Below, in pieces: positions 32,031-40,613 of a stretch of 54,666 nucleotides of DNA. The DNA is from Lachnospiraceae bacterium (GTDB lineage Bacteria > Bacillota > Clostridia > Lachnospirales > Lachnospiraceae). A program made the position numbers and the translations under genes. The stretch lies in assembly GCA_019424135.1 (NCBI GenBank), contig JAHYZZ010000003.1:42187-96852 (forward strand), in the 5' to 3' direction. Every line of letters begins with the position of its first letter. Positions within the stretch are counted from its first letter, which is position 1. A model generated the notes under the pieces. The model saw only the letters and a list, made by a program, of their open reading frames with translations. It was not told the DNA's origin and did not search any database.

Positions 32031-32444
32031 ATGTCAATTACTGCAGAAACTGCAAAAGCACATGTGAATGATCCAGCTGTTTTATGCTGCAGAGCGGAAG
32101 CTGGTATCACCATTGAAGCTTCAAATCTGGAGGATCCGGCTATTTTTGATGAACTGGTAGACTCTGGACTGTTAACCTTGGACGGCTGTCTGACAATCGG
32201 ACAGGTACTGGGGGCAAAGTTAACAAAAACAAGTGATTCTTTAGCACCATTAACCCCGGACAATGTGGAAGGATACAAAGAAACTGTATCTGCCCCAGAA
32301 GAACCGGAAGAAGACACTGACTCTGCTGCATCCTCTCAGCCTGCAGAAGTAAATGTTGCTGGTGCGGTTACAAAGATTCAACATGGAAAAGTTGTAATTT
32401 CTATCAAAGAAGGAAAGGATATCTATCTGGAACTTCCAATATAA
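32031..32444 (+). CDS. Small protein resembling the N-terminal domain of D-proline reductase PrdA
   Basis: 137 residues. The first 80 (MSITAETAKAHVNDPAVLCC, ASNLEDPAIFDELVDSGLLT, CLTIGQVLGAKLTKT, SLAPLTP) look like the N terminus of the proline reductase proprotein PrdA as I remember it, followed by an acidic Pro/Glu/Ser linker and a C-terminal KVVISIKEGKDIYLELPI. The large remainder of PrdA, with the processing site that forms the pyruvoyl cofactor, is absent, and a terminator follows directly, so this is a free-standing domain with its own promoter and an AAGGAGG box. No PrdB selenoprotein is nearby. Function unknown; PrdA resemblance is from recall, not from a search. Confidence 0.6.
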   Translation: MSITAETAKAHVNDPAVLCCRAEAGITIEASNLEDPAIFDELVDSGLLTLDGCLTIGQVLGAKLTKTSDSLAPLTPDNVEGYKETVSAPEEPEEDTDSAASSQPAEVNVAGAVTKIQHGKVVISIKEGKDIYLELPI

Positions 32445-32496
32445 ACAAAACCATTACCTTTTTATGACATATTTTCCCTTATGTTAATGCGCAGCA

Positions 32497-32532
32497 AAAA
32501 GACCGGAACGAAAGAAAACGTTCCGGTCTTTT
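32497..32532. terminator. Bidirectional intrinsic terminator
   Basis: 14-bp perfect stem (arms 32497-32510 and 32519-32532) with loop AAAGAAAA and A/T runs on both sides, between the PrdA-like gene and the leftward ABC importer operon. Confidence 0.9.
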
Positions 32533-32548
32533 ATTTCTTTGATAATGA

Positions 32549-33376
32549 CTATAAAATTTTGGACAGAAATTCTTTGAGTCTCGGATCTTTTGGATGTTCA
32601 AAAAATTCTTCCGGATCTGCTTCTTCCTTGATCCGTCCTTCATCCATAAAGATTACTCTGGAGGCCACTTCTCTTGCAAATCCCATTTCATGAGTCACGA
32701 CCACCATGGTCATGCCGTCTCTTGCCAGCTCCTTCATCAAATCAAGAACTTCTCCCACCATCTCCGGATCCAGCGCAGACGTGGGCTCATCAAACAAAAT
32801 CACATCCGGATCCATGGCCAGAGACCGGATAATCGCAACCCGCTGCTTTTGTCCACCAGACAATGTGGAAGGATAGGCATCTGCCTTATCATCCAGACCG
32901 ATCCGTTTTAATAGTTCCATCGCCCGTTCTCTGGTCTCTTTGATAATCTGATCTCTCGTCTTATCAATGGGAACGCATTCTTTTTTATCCGTTCCACGGA
33001 ATAAATTCTGGAACCGGATCTTCCTGTTTTTTCTTTTCGCCTTTTTTAGATCTTTGCACTTTAAATAGGCAGGGGCCATCATGACATTTTGAAGCACCGT
33101 TTTGTTCTGAAACAGATTAAAATGTTGGAATACCATTCCCATATGGCGTCTGTGTACATTGATATCCACTTTCATGTCTGCAATATCTACACCATTGAAG
33201 ATAATACTCCCGGATGTGGGATCCTCCATACAGTTCAAGCACCGCAAAAATGTACTCTTCCCAGAGCCAGAAGGTCCGAGCACTGCCACAATATCCCCTT
33301 TATTGATCGTGATATTGATGTCTTTCAGCACTTTTGTGTCGCCGAAATCTTTCCTTAAATTAATTACTTCTATCAC
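32549..33376 (-). CDS. Polar amino acid ABC transporter ATPase (GlnQ-like) with a basic insertion
   Basis: 275-residue ATPase: Walker A GPSGSGKST at about 35-43, Q-loop VFQHFNLF, signature LSGGQKQR, Walker B VILFDEPTSALDPEM and H-loop VTHEMGFA. Standard GlnQ proteins have about 240 residues; here roughly residues 107-146 form an extra Lys/Arg-rich segment (KKAKRKNRKIRFQNLF) between the Q-loop and the signature. The start is GTG at 33376, overlapping the permease end by 17 bases. It is the last gene of the SBP-permease-ATPase operon. Confidence 0.92.
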   Translation of the reverse strand: MIEVINLRKDFGDTKVLKDINITINKGDIVAVLGPSGSGKSTFLRCLNCMEDPTSGSIIFNGVDIADMKVDINVHRRHMGMVFQHFNLFQNKTVLQNVMMAPAYLKCKDLKKAKRKNRKIRFQNLFRGTDKKECVPIDKTRDQIIKETRERAMELLKRIGLDDKADAYPSTLSGGQKQRVAIIRSLAMDPDVILFDEPTSALDPEMVGEVLDLMKELARDGMTMVVVTHEMGFAREVASRVIFMDEGRIKEEADPEEFFEHPKDPRLKEFLSKIL

Positions 33377-34070
33377 TCTTCTTCAGGCTCCTTTCTAAGA
33401 TTTTAATCAACAGCGTGATCACCAGTACCAACACAATATAGATCAGCGCCATCACCAGGTACGGAACCATGAACTCATAGCTGTTGCTTCCAATATAGTT
33501 AAAGGCAACATACAGATCCGCCGCTCCTACGAAACTGACGACAGATGTTTCCTTGATCAGTGAGATAAACTCATTTCCCAGCGTCGGCAGAATATTTTTT
33601 ACTGCCTGCGGGATCACGATCTTACACATACTGGTCCCAAAGCTCAACCCAACGGCCCGGCCAGCCTCCATCTGTCCTGGATCTACCGACTGGATTCCAC
33701 TCCTCATGATTTCCGAAATATAAGCGCCGCTGTTTAAACCGAATACCAGCATAGCTACCTGAACACCGGTAATCTGCCATCCAAGAATCGGCAACAGCAC
33801 ATAATAAAACACCAGCAGCTGTACAACCATCGGCGTTCCCCGGAAAAGTGCCACATAAAAACTGCAGATCCCGTTTAAGATCCTGGGCAGTCGTTTATAC
33901 TTTGGCAGCACCCGCACCGTCGCAATGATGGTTCCGATCAAGATACCAATCACAAGTCCGGTCACTGCGATAAGCAAGGTATTCTGAAGTCCTTCCACGA
34001 CTTTGACATAGCCGTTCTGCTCCAGAAATATCTCCATAAATTTATCTACTTTCTGGCCAAAATTTCCCAT
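33360..34070 (-). CDS. Polar amino acid ABC transporter permease (GlnP/HisM-like)
   Basis: 236-residue HEQRO-type permease with about five membrane segments (GLQNTLLIAVTGLVIGILIG, VALFRGTPMVVQLLVFYYVL, the coupling motif EAGRAVGLSFGTSMCKIVIP and NEFISLIKETSVVS). Such permeases form dimers importing polar amino acids. It follows the binding protein after a hairpin that looks like a leaky terminator, and overlaps the ATPase gene. Confidence 0.93.
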   Translation of the reverse strand: MGNFGQKVDKFMEIFLEQNGYVKVVEGLQNTLLIAVTGLVIGILIGTIIATVRVLPKYKRLPRILNGICSFYVALFRGTPMVVQLLVFYYVLLPILGWQITGVQVAMLVFGLNSGAYISEIMRSGIQSVDPGQMEAGRAVGLSFGTSMCKIVIPQAVKNILPTLGNEFISLIKETSVVSFVGAADLYVAFNYIGSNSYEFMVPYLVMALIYIVLVLVITLLIKILERSLKKSDRSN

Positions 34071-34089
34071 AGTCTTCCCTTCTCAAAAA

Positions 34090-34123
34090 GAGGAAGGCCG
34101 GTTCTGAAAAGACTGCCTTCCTC
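34090..34123 (-). terminator. Intercistronic hairpin between binding-protein and permease genes
   Basis: 9-bp stem (arms 34090-34098 and 34115-34123) followed on the minus strand by TTTTTGAGA. It looks like a partial terminator that would yield more binding protein than permease and ATPase. Confidence 0.7.
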
Positions 34124-34147
34124 ATATTGCCTTCTAAATTCTACTTC

Positions 34148-35029
34148 TTACTGCATCTCATTGATTGCTTCTGTAATCGCTGCCGCTGGAGCCGCGTCAA
34201 TAATCACATACTGAATATTTCCATGCAGCAGATCCTGTACTGCCAAAGATCCACTCTTATATGAAACACATTCCGCAGGAAGTCCTTCAAATCCCCATTC
34301 TTCATCGCCTTCCACATAATACTGTCCGGTCGTTCCCTGCTGTACACCAATCTTATCGGAAGCCTCAAGCTCTCCAAGCTTTGCTGCTACAGCATCCGCA
34401 TCTTTACAGTCATCAAAGGTACTGTCATCGCTGCGCACAATCAGACGCTGGGAAGCCTCATAATATGGATCAGAAAATGTTACATACTCTTCTCTTTCTT
34501 TATTAATTGTAAGCCCGGCCATCGCGATATCACATTTCTGCTGTCCCACAGACAGGCAGACTGCATCGAAGTCCATGTTCTGGATCACCAGTTCCTGTCC
34601 CAGTTCTTCTGCCATCAATGCTGCAATTTCCATATCGATTCCATAGTACTGGTCGCCTTCTGTATACTCAAACGGCTCAAATGCCGCATTGGTCGCTACT
34701 ACCAGTTGATCCTTGGAGGAATCCAACTGGGCAGACTCTACTGCCTGAGGCTCTCCGCCGCCAAAATATCTGTCGCAGATCTCATCAAAGGTACCATCCT
34801 CTTTAATCTGCGCGATAAAACTGTTGACCTGCTCCAACAACTCCGGCTGATTCTTATCCACACCAAACGCGTATTCCTCGCTGGTCAAATCCACGTCAAT
34901 AACCTTTGCTGTTACTTTTTCGTCTCCAGACCCTTCTCCACCTTCAGAACTGTCACTGCTTCCGCCGCAACCGGCAAGCATACTGCAAGCCAAAGCAAGA
35001 ACAAGTCCCATTGCTAATTTCTTTTTCAT
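34148..35029 (-). CDS. Polar amino acid ABC transporter binding lipoprotein, apparently circularly permuted
   Basis: 293-residue lipoprotein (signal MKKKLAMGLVLALACSMLAG then Cys21). The SBP_bac_3 fold is in an unusual order. Residues 44-91 (DVDLTSEEYAFGVDKNQ, ELLEQVNSFIAQIKEDGTFD, EICDRYFGG) match what is normally the C terminus of this family, and the normal N terminus (DQLVVATNAAFEPFEYTEG) starts only at about residue 107. The protein ends at VIIDAAPAAAITEAINEMQ, exactly before where the moved segment would follow. The ATG at 35029 is chosen for its GGGAGG box and signal peptide. The other importer genes follow, so it is probably functional. Confidence 0.9.
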   Translation of the reverse strand: MKKKLAMGLVLALACSMLAGCGGSSDSSEGGEGSGDEKVTAKVIDVDLTSEEYAFGVDKNQPELLEQVNSFIAQIKEDGTFDEICDRYFGGGEPQAVESAQLDSSKDQLVVATNAAFEPFEYTEGDQYYGIDMEIAALMAEELGQELVIQNMDFDAVCLSVGQQKCDIAMAGLTINKEREEYVTFSDPYYEASQRLIVRSDDSTFDDCKDADAVAAKLGELEASDKIGVQQGTTGQYYVEGDEEWGFEGLPAECVSYKSGSLAVQDLLHGNIQYVIIDAAPAAAITEAINEMQ

Positions 35030-35078
35030 CACATATCCTCCCTTATTTTCCTGTATAAATATACAAATCATTCTCATA

Positions 35079-35106
35079 ATTATAGCATGCTTTTCTCAAA
35101 AAGCAA
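35079..35106 (-). promoter_or_regulatory. Promoter of the polar amino acid importer operon
   Basis: Minus strand TTGCTT (35106-35101), 16-base spacer, perfect TATAAT (35084-35079), 50 bases upstream of the binding-protein start codon. Confidence 0.65.
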
Positions 35107-35147
35107 GTTTTATTTCTCCTCCTCATCCAGGGCGCCCGGCATCCGGC

Positions 35148-35975
35148 CTATCCGATCACCAGCTGAACCAGGGATACAAGAATAATCAATGCTCCCAGCA
35201 CAATCCGATAATATCCGAATACTTTAAAATCATGCTGCTTAATATAGCCCATCAGGAATTTGATTGCCACAATGGAAAGCCCAAAGGAGACCACACACCC
35301 CAGCAGCAAAAGGCCAAATTCCCCGGCAGTAAAGGCGAAGCCAAACTTTACCAGCTTTAATAGACTGGCGCCAAACATCGCCGGGATGGCAAGGAAAAAG
35401 GTAAATTCCGCCGCCACCTCTCTGGATACACCGATAATCAGGGCTCCTACGATCGTTGCCCCCGAACGTGAGGTTCCAGGAATCAATGCCAGCATTTGGA
35501 AAAAGCCGATCCATAAAAGCATCTGAATACTCAGTTGAGAAATTTTTGTAACAGACGGCCTTCTTCCGGCATTCCGATTCTCAACAATAATAAACAAAAC
35601 TCCATATACGATCAGCATAACCGCCACCGGCAATGGTTTATAAAACAGCCGGTCCAGCACATCATCAAACAAAATACCAACCACACCTGCCGGAACAGAT
35701 GCAATCAGCACCTTGATCCACATCTGCCAAGTCAGCATCTTCTGACGCTGGGTTTTTTTCGGCGAAAATGGATTCAGTTTATGAAAATACAATACAACGA
35801 CTGCCATAATCGCACCAAGCTGGATCACTACATTGAACATTTCCATAAACTCGTCGCTCATACTGGGCGATAACAGATCCCCCACCAGGATCAGATGTCC
35901 GGTACTGCTGACCGGAAGCCACTCCGTAATTCCTTCTACAATCCCAAGGATGATTACTTTCAATACGTCTAACAT
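35148..35975 (-). CDS. uppP: Undecaprenyl-diphosphatase
   Basis: 275-residue BacA/UppP membrane protein with about eight membrane segments. The two family motifs are visible: GIVEGITEWLPVSSTGHLIL near the N terminus and the PGTSRSGATI region in the middle, which carry the catalytic Glu, Ser and Arg. It recycles undecaprenyl pyrophosphate to the monophosphate carrier for cell wall synthesis and gives bacitracin tolerance. It follows a HAD phosphatase gene by 20 bases in the same direction. Confidence 0.95.
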   Translation of the reverse strand: MLDVLKVIILGIVEGITEWLPVSSTGHLILVGDLLSPSMSDEFMEMFNVVIQLGAIMAVVVLYFHKLNPFSPKKTQRQKMLTWQMWIKVLIASVPAGVVGILFDDVLDRLFYKPLPVAVMLIVYGVLFIIVENRNAGRRPSVTKISQLSIQMLLWIGFFQMLALIPGTSRSGATIVGALIIGVSREVAAEFTFFLAIPAMFGASLLKLVKFGFAFTAGEFGLLLLGCVVSFGLSIVAIKFLMGYIKQHDFKVFGYYRIVLGALIILVSLVQLVIG

Positions 35976-35995
35976 TTACTTCTCCCTTCTCTGGC

Positions 35996-36823
35996 TTACA
36001 GCACATACTTCTCTATAAATCCGGCGACTCCCTCTTCGTCGTTGGATCCTGCTATATAGTCCGCTGCTTCTATGACCTCTGGAATGCCGTTTGCAACAGC
36101 CACTCCAATACCGGCCATCTTTACCATCTGTATATCATTCACCGCATCTCCGAACACCAACACTTCTTTCACAGGGATGTTCAACATCATCGCAAGCCGA
36201 CAGACGGCTCTTCCCTTATTGACTCCTGCTGCATTAATCTCAATATTATTTTCCAGAACACTCGTCACTTCAATATCCGGAATCTCCATGATCTGCTTCA
36301 GCGCCTGATCCCTCTCTCCGGGAAGCGCAAACAGTCCCTGCAGTTTATCTACGCCTCTCCCTTCCTGTTCAAACTTTTCCATCACATCGCCTACAGGCGT
36401 CCTTGTGGAGGCCACGTACTGTGCCATGGGAGGATAAGAAAGATACTTCTCAATCTGCGCAAGATATATTTCCGGTGCATACCCGATCCCGTCAAAATAA
36501 ATCTCCCGCATGGCATCATAGTCTCCTATAATCTTGAGAATTCGTCTTGCTGTATCTACGGGAACCAAATCTTCGTGCAAAACTTGGTCTTCTTTGCAAT
36601 CTACAATTCTTCCACCGTTTGCAGAAATCACATATCGGATGCCCGGAATCGCCAACAGCTCTTCTGGCACCCCGCACAGAGGACGCCCGGTTACAGGGAG
36701 CACAACCATTCCCAGATCTGCTGCCTCTTTTAAAACCTCTACCGTATGCGGCAACAGACGCTTATCCGTCGTCAAAAGTGTTCCGTCCAGATCTGCCCCG
36801 ATCATCTTCACCTTAAGTTTCAT
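35996..36823 (-). CDS. Cof-type HAD-IIB hydrolase (sugar phosphatase-like)
   Basis: 275-residue HAD phosphatase: motif I GADLDGTLLT near the N terminus (nucleophile Asp), motif II VTGRP, motif III Lys in GVNKGRAVCRL and motif IV VFGDAVNDIQM. Cof-type members dephosphorylate sugar phosphates or flavin and pyridoxal phosphates with broad specificity. Its start overlaps the end of the upstream conserved hypothetical gene by 11 bases. Confidence 0.92.
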   Translation of the reverse strand: MKLKVKMIGADLDGTLLTTDKRLLPHTVEVLKEAADLGMVVLPVTGRPLCGVPEELLAIPGIRYVISANGGRIVDCKEDQVLHEDLVPVDTARRILKIIGDYDAMREIYFDGIGYAPEIYLAQIEKYLSYPPMAQYVASTRTPVGDVMEKFEQEGRGVDKLQGLFALPGERDQALKQIMEIPDIEVTSVLENNIEINAAGVNKGRAVCRLAMMLNIPVKEVLVFGDAVNDIQMVKMAGIGVAVANGIPEVIEAADYIAGSNDEEGVAGFIEKYVL

Positions 36824-37394
36824 CGGTAATCAATTCCCTCCTGTCCGCCAGAAACCGGAATCTATTCAGACTGATCTGATCATGACTCTGTTCAAAGGCC
36901 ATCTTCGCATGATCCTCCATTTTCTTTACCACCTCCGGCTGCCCTGCAGGGGCAAATAATACCGTATCTTTTGCCGGAATGATGATAAGCAAATCGTCCT
37001 TTAGCTTATCCACGCACACCTGCCAGATATGCTTCAGACAGATAGAACTGGCTTCATGATGACCGTCCGCCAGAACGGCAAACGCGCCATACCAGGTGTT
37101 CCCGATTACAAACTCCACATCCCGCACAAGATTTTCACAGGATTTGTGGTAGAGTGCTTCCATGTCACAGTCCGGCGGCAGCATAGAATCTTTCAAGATT
37201 TCAAAGACGTCTGGCTGCCTTTTTATTACAAATATAATCTTCAGCCCTCCCAGAAATGCTACTACCGGCGCATCTTTCTCCGAAAAATGCTTTCCGTTCA
37301 GCGCCTGTGTATCTATCAGGTCTTTTTTTACCCAGGGATAAATATAATCCTCAATGGTTTCCCACTGATAATGAGGCTCTTTATATTTTTCCAT
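36813..37394 (-). CDS. Conserved hypothetical protein (DUF1444-like?)
   Basis: 193 residues, soluble, no signal peptide or membrane segment. The sequence has a hydrophobic core stretch (VVAFLGGLKIIFVIKRQ) and LLIIIPAKDTVLFAPAGQ, which loosely recalls DUF1444/YtpQ-type proteins of Firmicutes but no motif settles it. The ATG is preceded by GGAGAAG. It overlaps the HAD phosphatase start by 11 bases, so both are probably translated from one message together with uppP. Function unknown. Confidence 0.7.
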   Translation of the reverse strand: MEKYKEPHYQWETIEDYIYPWVKKDLIDTQALNGKHFSEKDAPVVAFLGGLKIIFVIKRQPDVFEILKDSMLPPDCDMEALYHKSCENLVRDVEFVIGNTWYGAFAVLADGHHEASSICLKHIWQVCVDKLKDDLLIIIPAKDTVLFAPAGQPEVVKKMEDHAKMAFEQSHDQISLNRFRFLADRRELITDET

Positions 37395-37444
37395 TTAGCT
37401 TCTCCTTACCATTCTACATTTTCCTTATCATTTTAACAAAAATC

Positions 37445-37475
37445 GCTTTATAAAGCAATTTCTTAATGATATGAT
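37445..37475 (+). promoter_or_regulatory. Candidate promoter with overlapping palindrome, MATE gene
   Basis: TTTATA (37447-37452), 17-base spacer and TATGAT (37470-37475). The -35 region lies within the 12-bp palindrome GCTTTATAAAGC (37445-37456), a possible operator, in the region divergent from the hypothetical gene. Confidence 0.45.
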
Positions 37476-37519
37476 GATTAGAGATATTGTTAAAACACAA
37501 AACTTGGGAGTTATCTGGT

Positions 37520-38872
37520 ATGAACACTGAGAGTAAACCTTCAAATCCGATCACTGATGGAATCATCTGGAAACAGCTTCTGATCTTTTTCTTTCCGATC
37601 ATGGTCGGCACTTTATTTCAACAGCTTTACAATACCGTAGATGCCGTAATCGTAGGCCGTTTTGTGGGGAAACAGGCCCTTGCCAGTGTCGGCGGATCCG
37701 CCGCCGTTCTTTCGAACTTTGTAATCGGCTTTTTTACCGGCCTTTCCGCCGGAGCCACCGTCATTATCTCTCAATATTACGGTGCAAGGGACGAAAAAAA
37801 TCTAAACAAAGGATTGCATACCGCCTATGCCTTTTCCATCATTGCAAGCATCTTCATTTCTATCATAGGCTGGTTTGCTGCCCCTGGACTTCTTCGGCTG
37901 TTAAAAACACCGGCAGATACGATTCCTGATTCTATTCTCTATTTACGGATCTATTTCCTGGGGATTCTGTTTACTTTAATCTATAACATGGGATCCGCCA
38001 TTATGCGTGCACTGGGCGACTCCAGACGCCCCTTGTATTATCTGATGGTTTGCTGCTTTTTTAATATTGTTCTGGATCTCTTTACCGTTGTTGTCCTTGG
38101 AATGGGAATTGCCGGTGCAGCCATCGCTACCGTGCTTTCACAGGCAGTCAGCGCGGTTCTGGTTACCCGGTCTTTGATGAAATCCTACGATCTGTTGAAG
38201 CTGCGTCTGAGAGCGATCCGGATCCACCCGGACCTTCTGCGGGCCGAATTCCGGATAGGACTGCCAGGAGGCCTTCAGTCCTGCGCCTACAGTATTTCCA
38301 ATATCATTATCCAGACCGCCATCAATGACTTCGGCACCAATACCGCCGCTGCCTGGGCGGCTTTTGGAAAGGTGGATGCCATCTTCTGGACCATCACCGG
38401 ATCTTTCGGTATCACAATCGCCACCTTTGCCGGGCAAAATTACGGCGCCCGGAAGTATGAACGTATCAAGAGAAGTGTCAGAGTCTGTCTTGGCATGTCC
38501 CTGATTTTGTGCGGTAGCCTTCTGGTCTTCTTATTTACCTGCTGCCGGATACTCTATTATGCATTTACCACGGACCCAACCGTTGTGGAAATCGGTGTTT
38601 ACATGCTCAGGCTGATCACACCAAGCTACCTGATCTACATTTTTGTAGAAATTTTTGCCGGGGCACTTAGGGGTATTGGCGATGTGCTGCTCCCTACTCT
38701 CTTTACGCTGGGCGGCGTGCTCATCATCCGTCTTTCCTGGATCCTTTTCGTCACGCCAATGACTGGAGAACTGTCCACACTTCTTTACAGCTATCCGTTG
38801 GCATGGGGTACTACGGCATTGCTTTTGATTCCTTATTGTTTTCGGACTTTCCGTTCCCAGTTATCCAGATAA
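37520..38872 (+). CDS. MATE family multidrug/cation antiporter
   Basis: 450-residue membrane exporter with about twelve membrane segments and the two-fold MatE repeat: FFPIMVGTLFQQLYNTVDAV IVGRF in the first half and GLPGGLQSCAYSISNIIIQT in the second. MATE proteins export drugs, flavins or organic cations using Na+ or H+ gradients. The ATG at 37520 is preferred over an in-frame TTG at 37487 because the family N terminus and a GGGAG box lie here. It stands alone between a divergent operon and a terminator. Confidence 0.93.
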   Translation: MNTESKPSNPITDGIIWKQLLIFFFPIMVGTLFQQLYNTVDAVIVGRFVGKQALASVGGSAAVLSNFVIGFFTGLSAGATVIISQYYGARDEKNLNKGLHTAYAFSIIASIFISIIGWFAAPGLLRLLKTPADTIPDSILYLRIYFLGILFTLIYNMGSAIMRALGDSRRPLYYLMVCCFFNIVLDLFTVVVLGMGIAGAAIATVLSQAVSAVLVTRSLMKSYDLLKLRLRAIRIHPDLLRAEFRIGLPGGLQSCAYSISNIIIQTAINDFGTNTAAAWAAFGKVDAIFWTITGSFGITIATFAGQNYGARKYERIKRSVRVCLGMSLILCGSLLVFLFTCCRILYYAFTTDPTVVEIGVYMLRLITPSYLIYIFVEIFAGALRGIGDVLLPTLFTLGGVLIIRLSWILFVTPMTGELSTLLYSYPLAWGTTALLLIPYCFRTFRSQLSR

Positions 38873-38920
38873 GCTTTATTTTAACGAATAGTTATCCTCT
38901 TTTGCCTATGGTATATGTAC

Positions 38921-38961
38921 AAAAAGCCGGATTCCGTAAGCCTTATGAAATCCGACCTTTT
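38921..38961. terminator. Intrinsic terminator, MATE gene and convergent NCS1 gene
   Basis: Imperfect stem of about 17 bp (arms 38922-38940 and 38942-38961 with small bulges) flanked by A and T runs, between convergent genes. Confidence 0.7.
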
Positions 38962-38985
38962 GTATATATATTTATTATCTTTTCC

Positions 38986-40386
38986 TTACTTCTTCAAAGT
39001 CTTTAATACATTTGGATGATATGCATCAATTTTCTCATCTTCCAATTCATCATCAATAAGAATGGTGCCAATTCCGACCTCTTTTCCGCTTGACTTAACA
39101 ACCTTAAATAAAATCATATATATCACTGCAGACAAAAGAATTGACCACACTGCTGTCGGCATAAAAGACGGAATCCAAATCTGGCTAATCACAAGTCCCA
39201 AAACCGCTGATGCAAATGACCACCAGTTCCATTTTGGCAATCTTGCATCCAACACTTCTGGTTTATAGAAATATCTGTTTTTATTTAAATAATAGTCCAG
39301 AATAAGAGGACCCATGAATGGCGGAAGTATTGTCCCCGAAAAATTTAAAACCGGAGTGGCAAATCTGGAAAACCCTGCTGCTCCCAAAATGGCAATTAAG
39401 ATTCCCCAAACTACACCTACTGCACGAATACTTCCATTTGTAATTGATGCAATCGGGATCTGTATTAAATAAATATTTGTTAATATAGTAGTAAATAAAG
39501 CCAGAAGAAAAGCTATTGTACAAAAAACACCAAAAATCGCATTTATTGTTCTCGCATACTCAACAAAGATATATGTTTTCACCAAGATTACGGATAAGGA
39601 TCCAACTACTGCCAAACCAATCTGAACTAGGAAAAATGCAAGGAATACAAACCCAAACATAGATTTTTTCGTTTTACAAAACCTGGTAAGCTGTCCATTT
39701 GTACACGCACCGAGCGTCCAACTCCCAATAACTACGTTCATAAGATAAGTCGTATGAGGAGAATTCGAATGATCCATTTTATTAATATATGCGTTAAATT
39801 CCTCAATTCCCCCTATATCCATCAATCCTTTAAAAAGACAGACAAGAACTGCAAGGATAAGAAAAGCGATTGCTATATTTGCTACAGTTTCCAATCCTTT
39901 TATCCCTTTAATCGTTGCTAAGATCATCAAAAATCCCGCAGCACAACAAGTTAAAATAAAAGGCAGACTCCCCATGGGAAAAAGCACTTCCCCAAAAGTA
40001 GACGTTTGAAATCCAATGTGTAGTGTAATCAACAGAACCATAATTACAGACGGCACAATATATCCATTCTGCCCATACGTATATTTCATAAATATCGTTG
40101 TATTACAACCTGTCATATATGCCGGTATCGCAACAACAAACCCTATCAATGTCAAAATTGCATATCCAACAATCAAAATAATCCAATATTTCAGAGCACT
40201 TTCTGCCTTAATCATATCTTGCCCCACAATGAACCCCGTAATTGTATAGCCATATGCAATAGCTAAAATCCAAAGACCTAGCGTTGAACGTCTTTGCTCA
40301 GGCTTAACCGATGTATAAATTGCATCTGCACTTTGAGCAGCTTCCTCAGGCGTAACAAACCAGAATCTTTTTAACATTTCGAGCAT
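38986..40386 (-). CDS. NCS1-family permease (cytosine/purine/allantoin type)
   Basis: 466-residue membrane transporter with about twelve membrane segments. Family landmarks include FWFVTPEEAAQSADAIYTSV near the N terminus, GYAILTLIGFVVAIPAYMTG and GSWTLGACTNGQLTRFCKT. NCS1 carriers import nucleobases, hydantoins and allantoin. It is divergent from an allantoinase-like amidohydrolase and shares its regulatory region, which argues for a ureide or hydantoin substrate. The coding sequence is AT-rich compared with flanking genes. The start at 40386 has an AAGGAAGG box. Confidence 0.88.
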   Translation of the reverse strand: MLEMLKRFWFVTPEEAAQSADAIYTSVKPEQRRSTLGLWILAIAYGYTITGFIVGQDMIKAESALKYWIILIVGYAILTLIGFVVAIPAYMTGCNTTIFMKYTYGQNGYIVPSVIMVLLITLHIGFQTSTFGEVLFPMGSLPFILTCCAAGFLMILATIKGIKGLETVANIAIAFLILAVLVCLFKGLMDIGGIEEFNAYINKMDHSNSPHTTYLMNVVIGSWTLGACTNGQLTRFCKTKKSMFGFVFLAFFLVQIGLAVVGSLSVILVKTYIFVEYARTINAIFGVFCTIAFLLALFTTILTNIYLIQIPIASITNGSIRAVGVVWGILIAILGAAGFSRFATPVLNFSGTILPPFMGPLILDYYLNKNRYFYKPEVLDARLPKWNWWSFASAVLGLVISQIWIPSFMPTAVWSILLSAVIYMILFKVVKSSGKEVGIGTILIDDELEDEKIDAYHPNVLKTLKK

Positions 40387-40483
40387 ACACTTTCCCTTCC
40401 TTTCTATATTCCAATCTCTACTACCTTCATCTTCAAAATTTCATTGTCCATTTTCTAGGAATTTCAACTCTTATTTTTCCTAT

Positions 40484-40498
40484 ATTTCGCGCGAACAT
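40484..40498. promoter_or_regulatory. LacI-type operator, site 1 (permease side)
   Basis: ATTTCGCGCGAACAT with symmetric core TTCGCGCGAA and the CG centre usual for LacI operators. It lies about 6-20 bases downstream of the expected transcription start of the permease. The half CGCGCGAACATTTTT recurs exactly at site 2, 130 bases away. Confidence 0.7.
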
Positions 40499-40510
40499 TT
40501 TTATGGCTTT

Positions 40511-40539
40511 ATATTACTATTTAATATTATTCGTGTCAA
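40511..40539 (-). promoter_or_regulatory. Promoter of the NCS1 permease gene
   Basis: Minus strand perfect TTGACA (40539-40534), 17-base spacer, TAATAT (40516-40511). Operator site 1 follows directly downstream. Confidence 0.8.
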
Positions 40540-40570
40540 TAATAAAAAAACACCATTTATATGCTTTTAG

Positions 40571-40599
40571 TTGCTTAATTTATTTAATTGTGCTATATT
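40571..40599 (+). promoter_or_regulatory. Promoter of the amidohydrolase gene
   Basis: TTGCTT (40571-40576), 17-base spacer, TATATT (40594-40599). Operator site 2 follows 15 bases after the -10 element, mirroring the permease side. Confidence 0.6.
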
Positions 40600-40613
40600 A
40601 CAGTTATGATATA

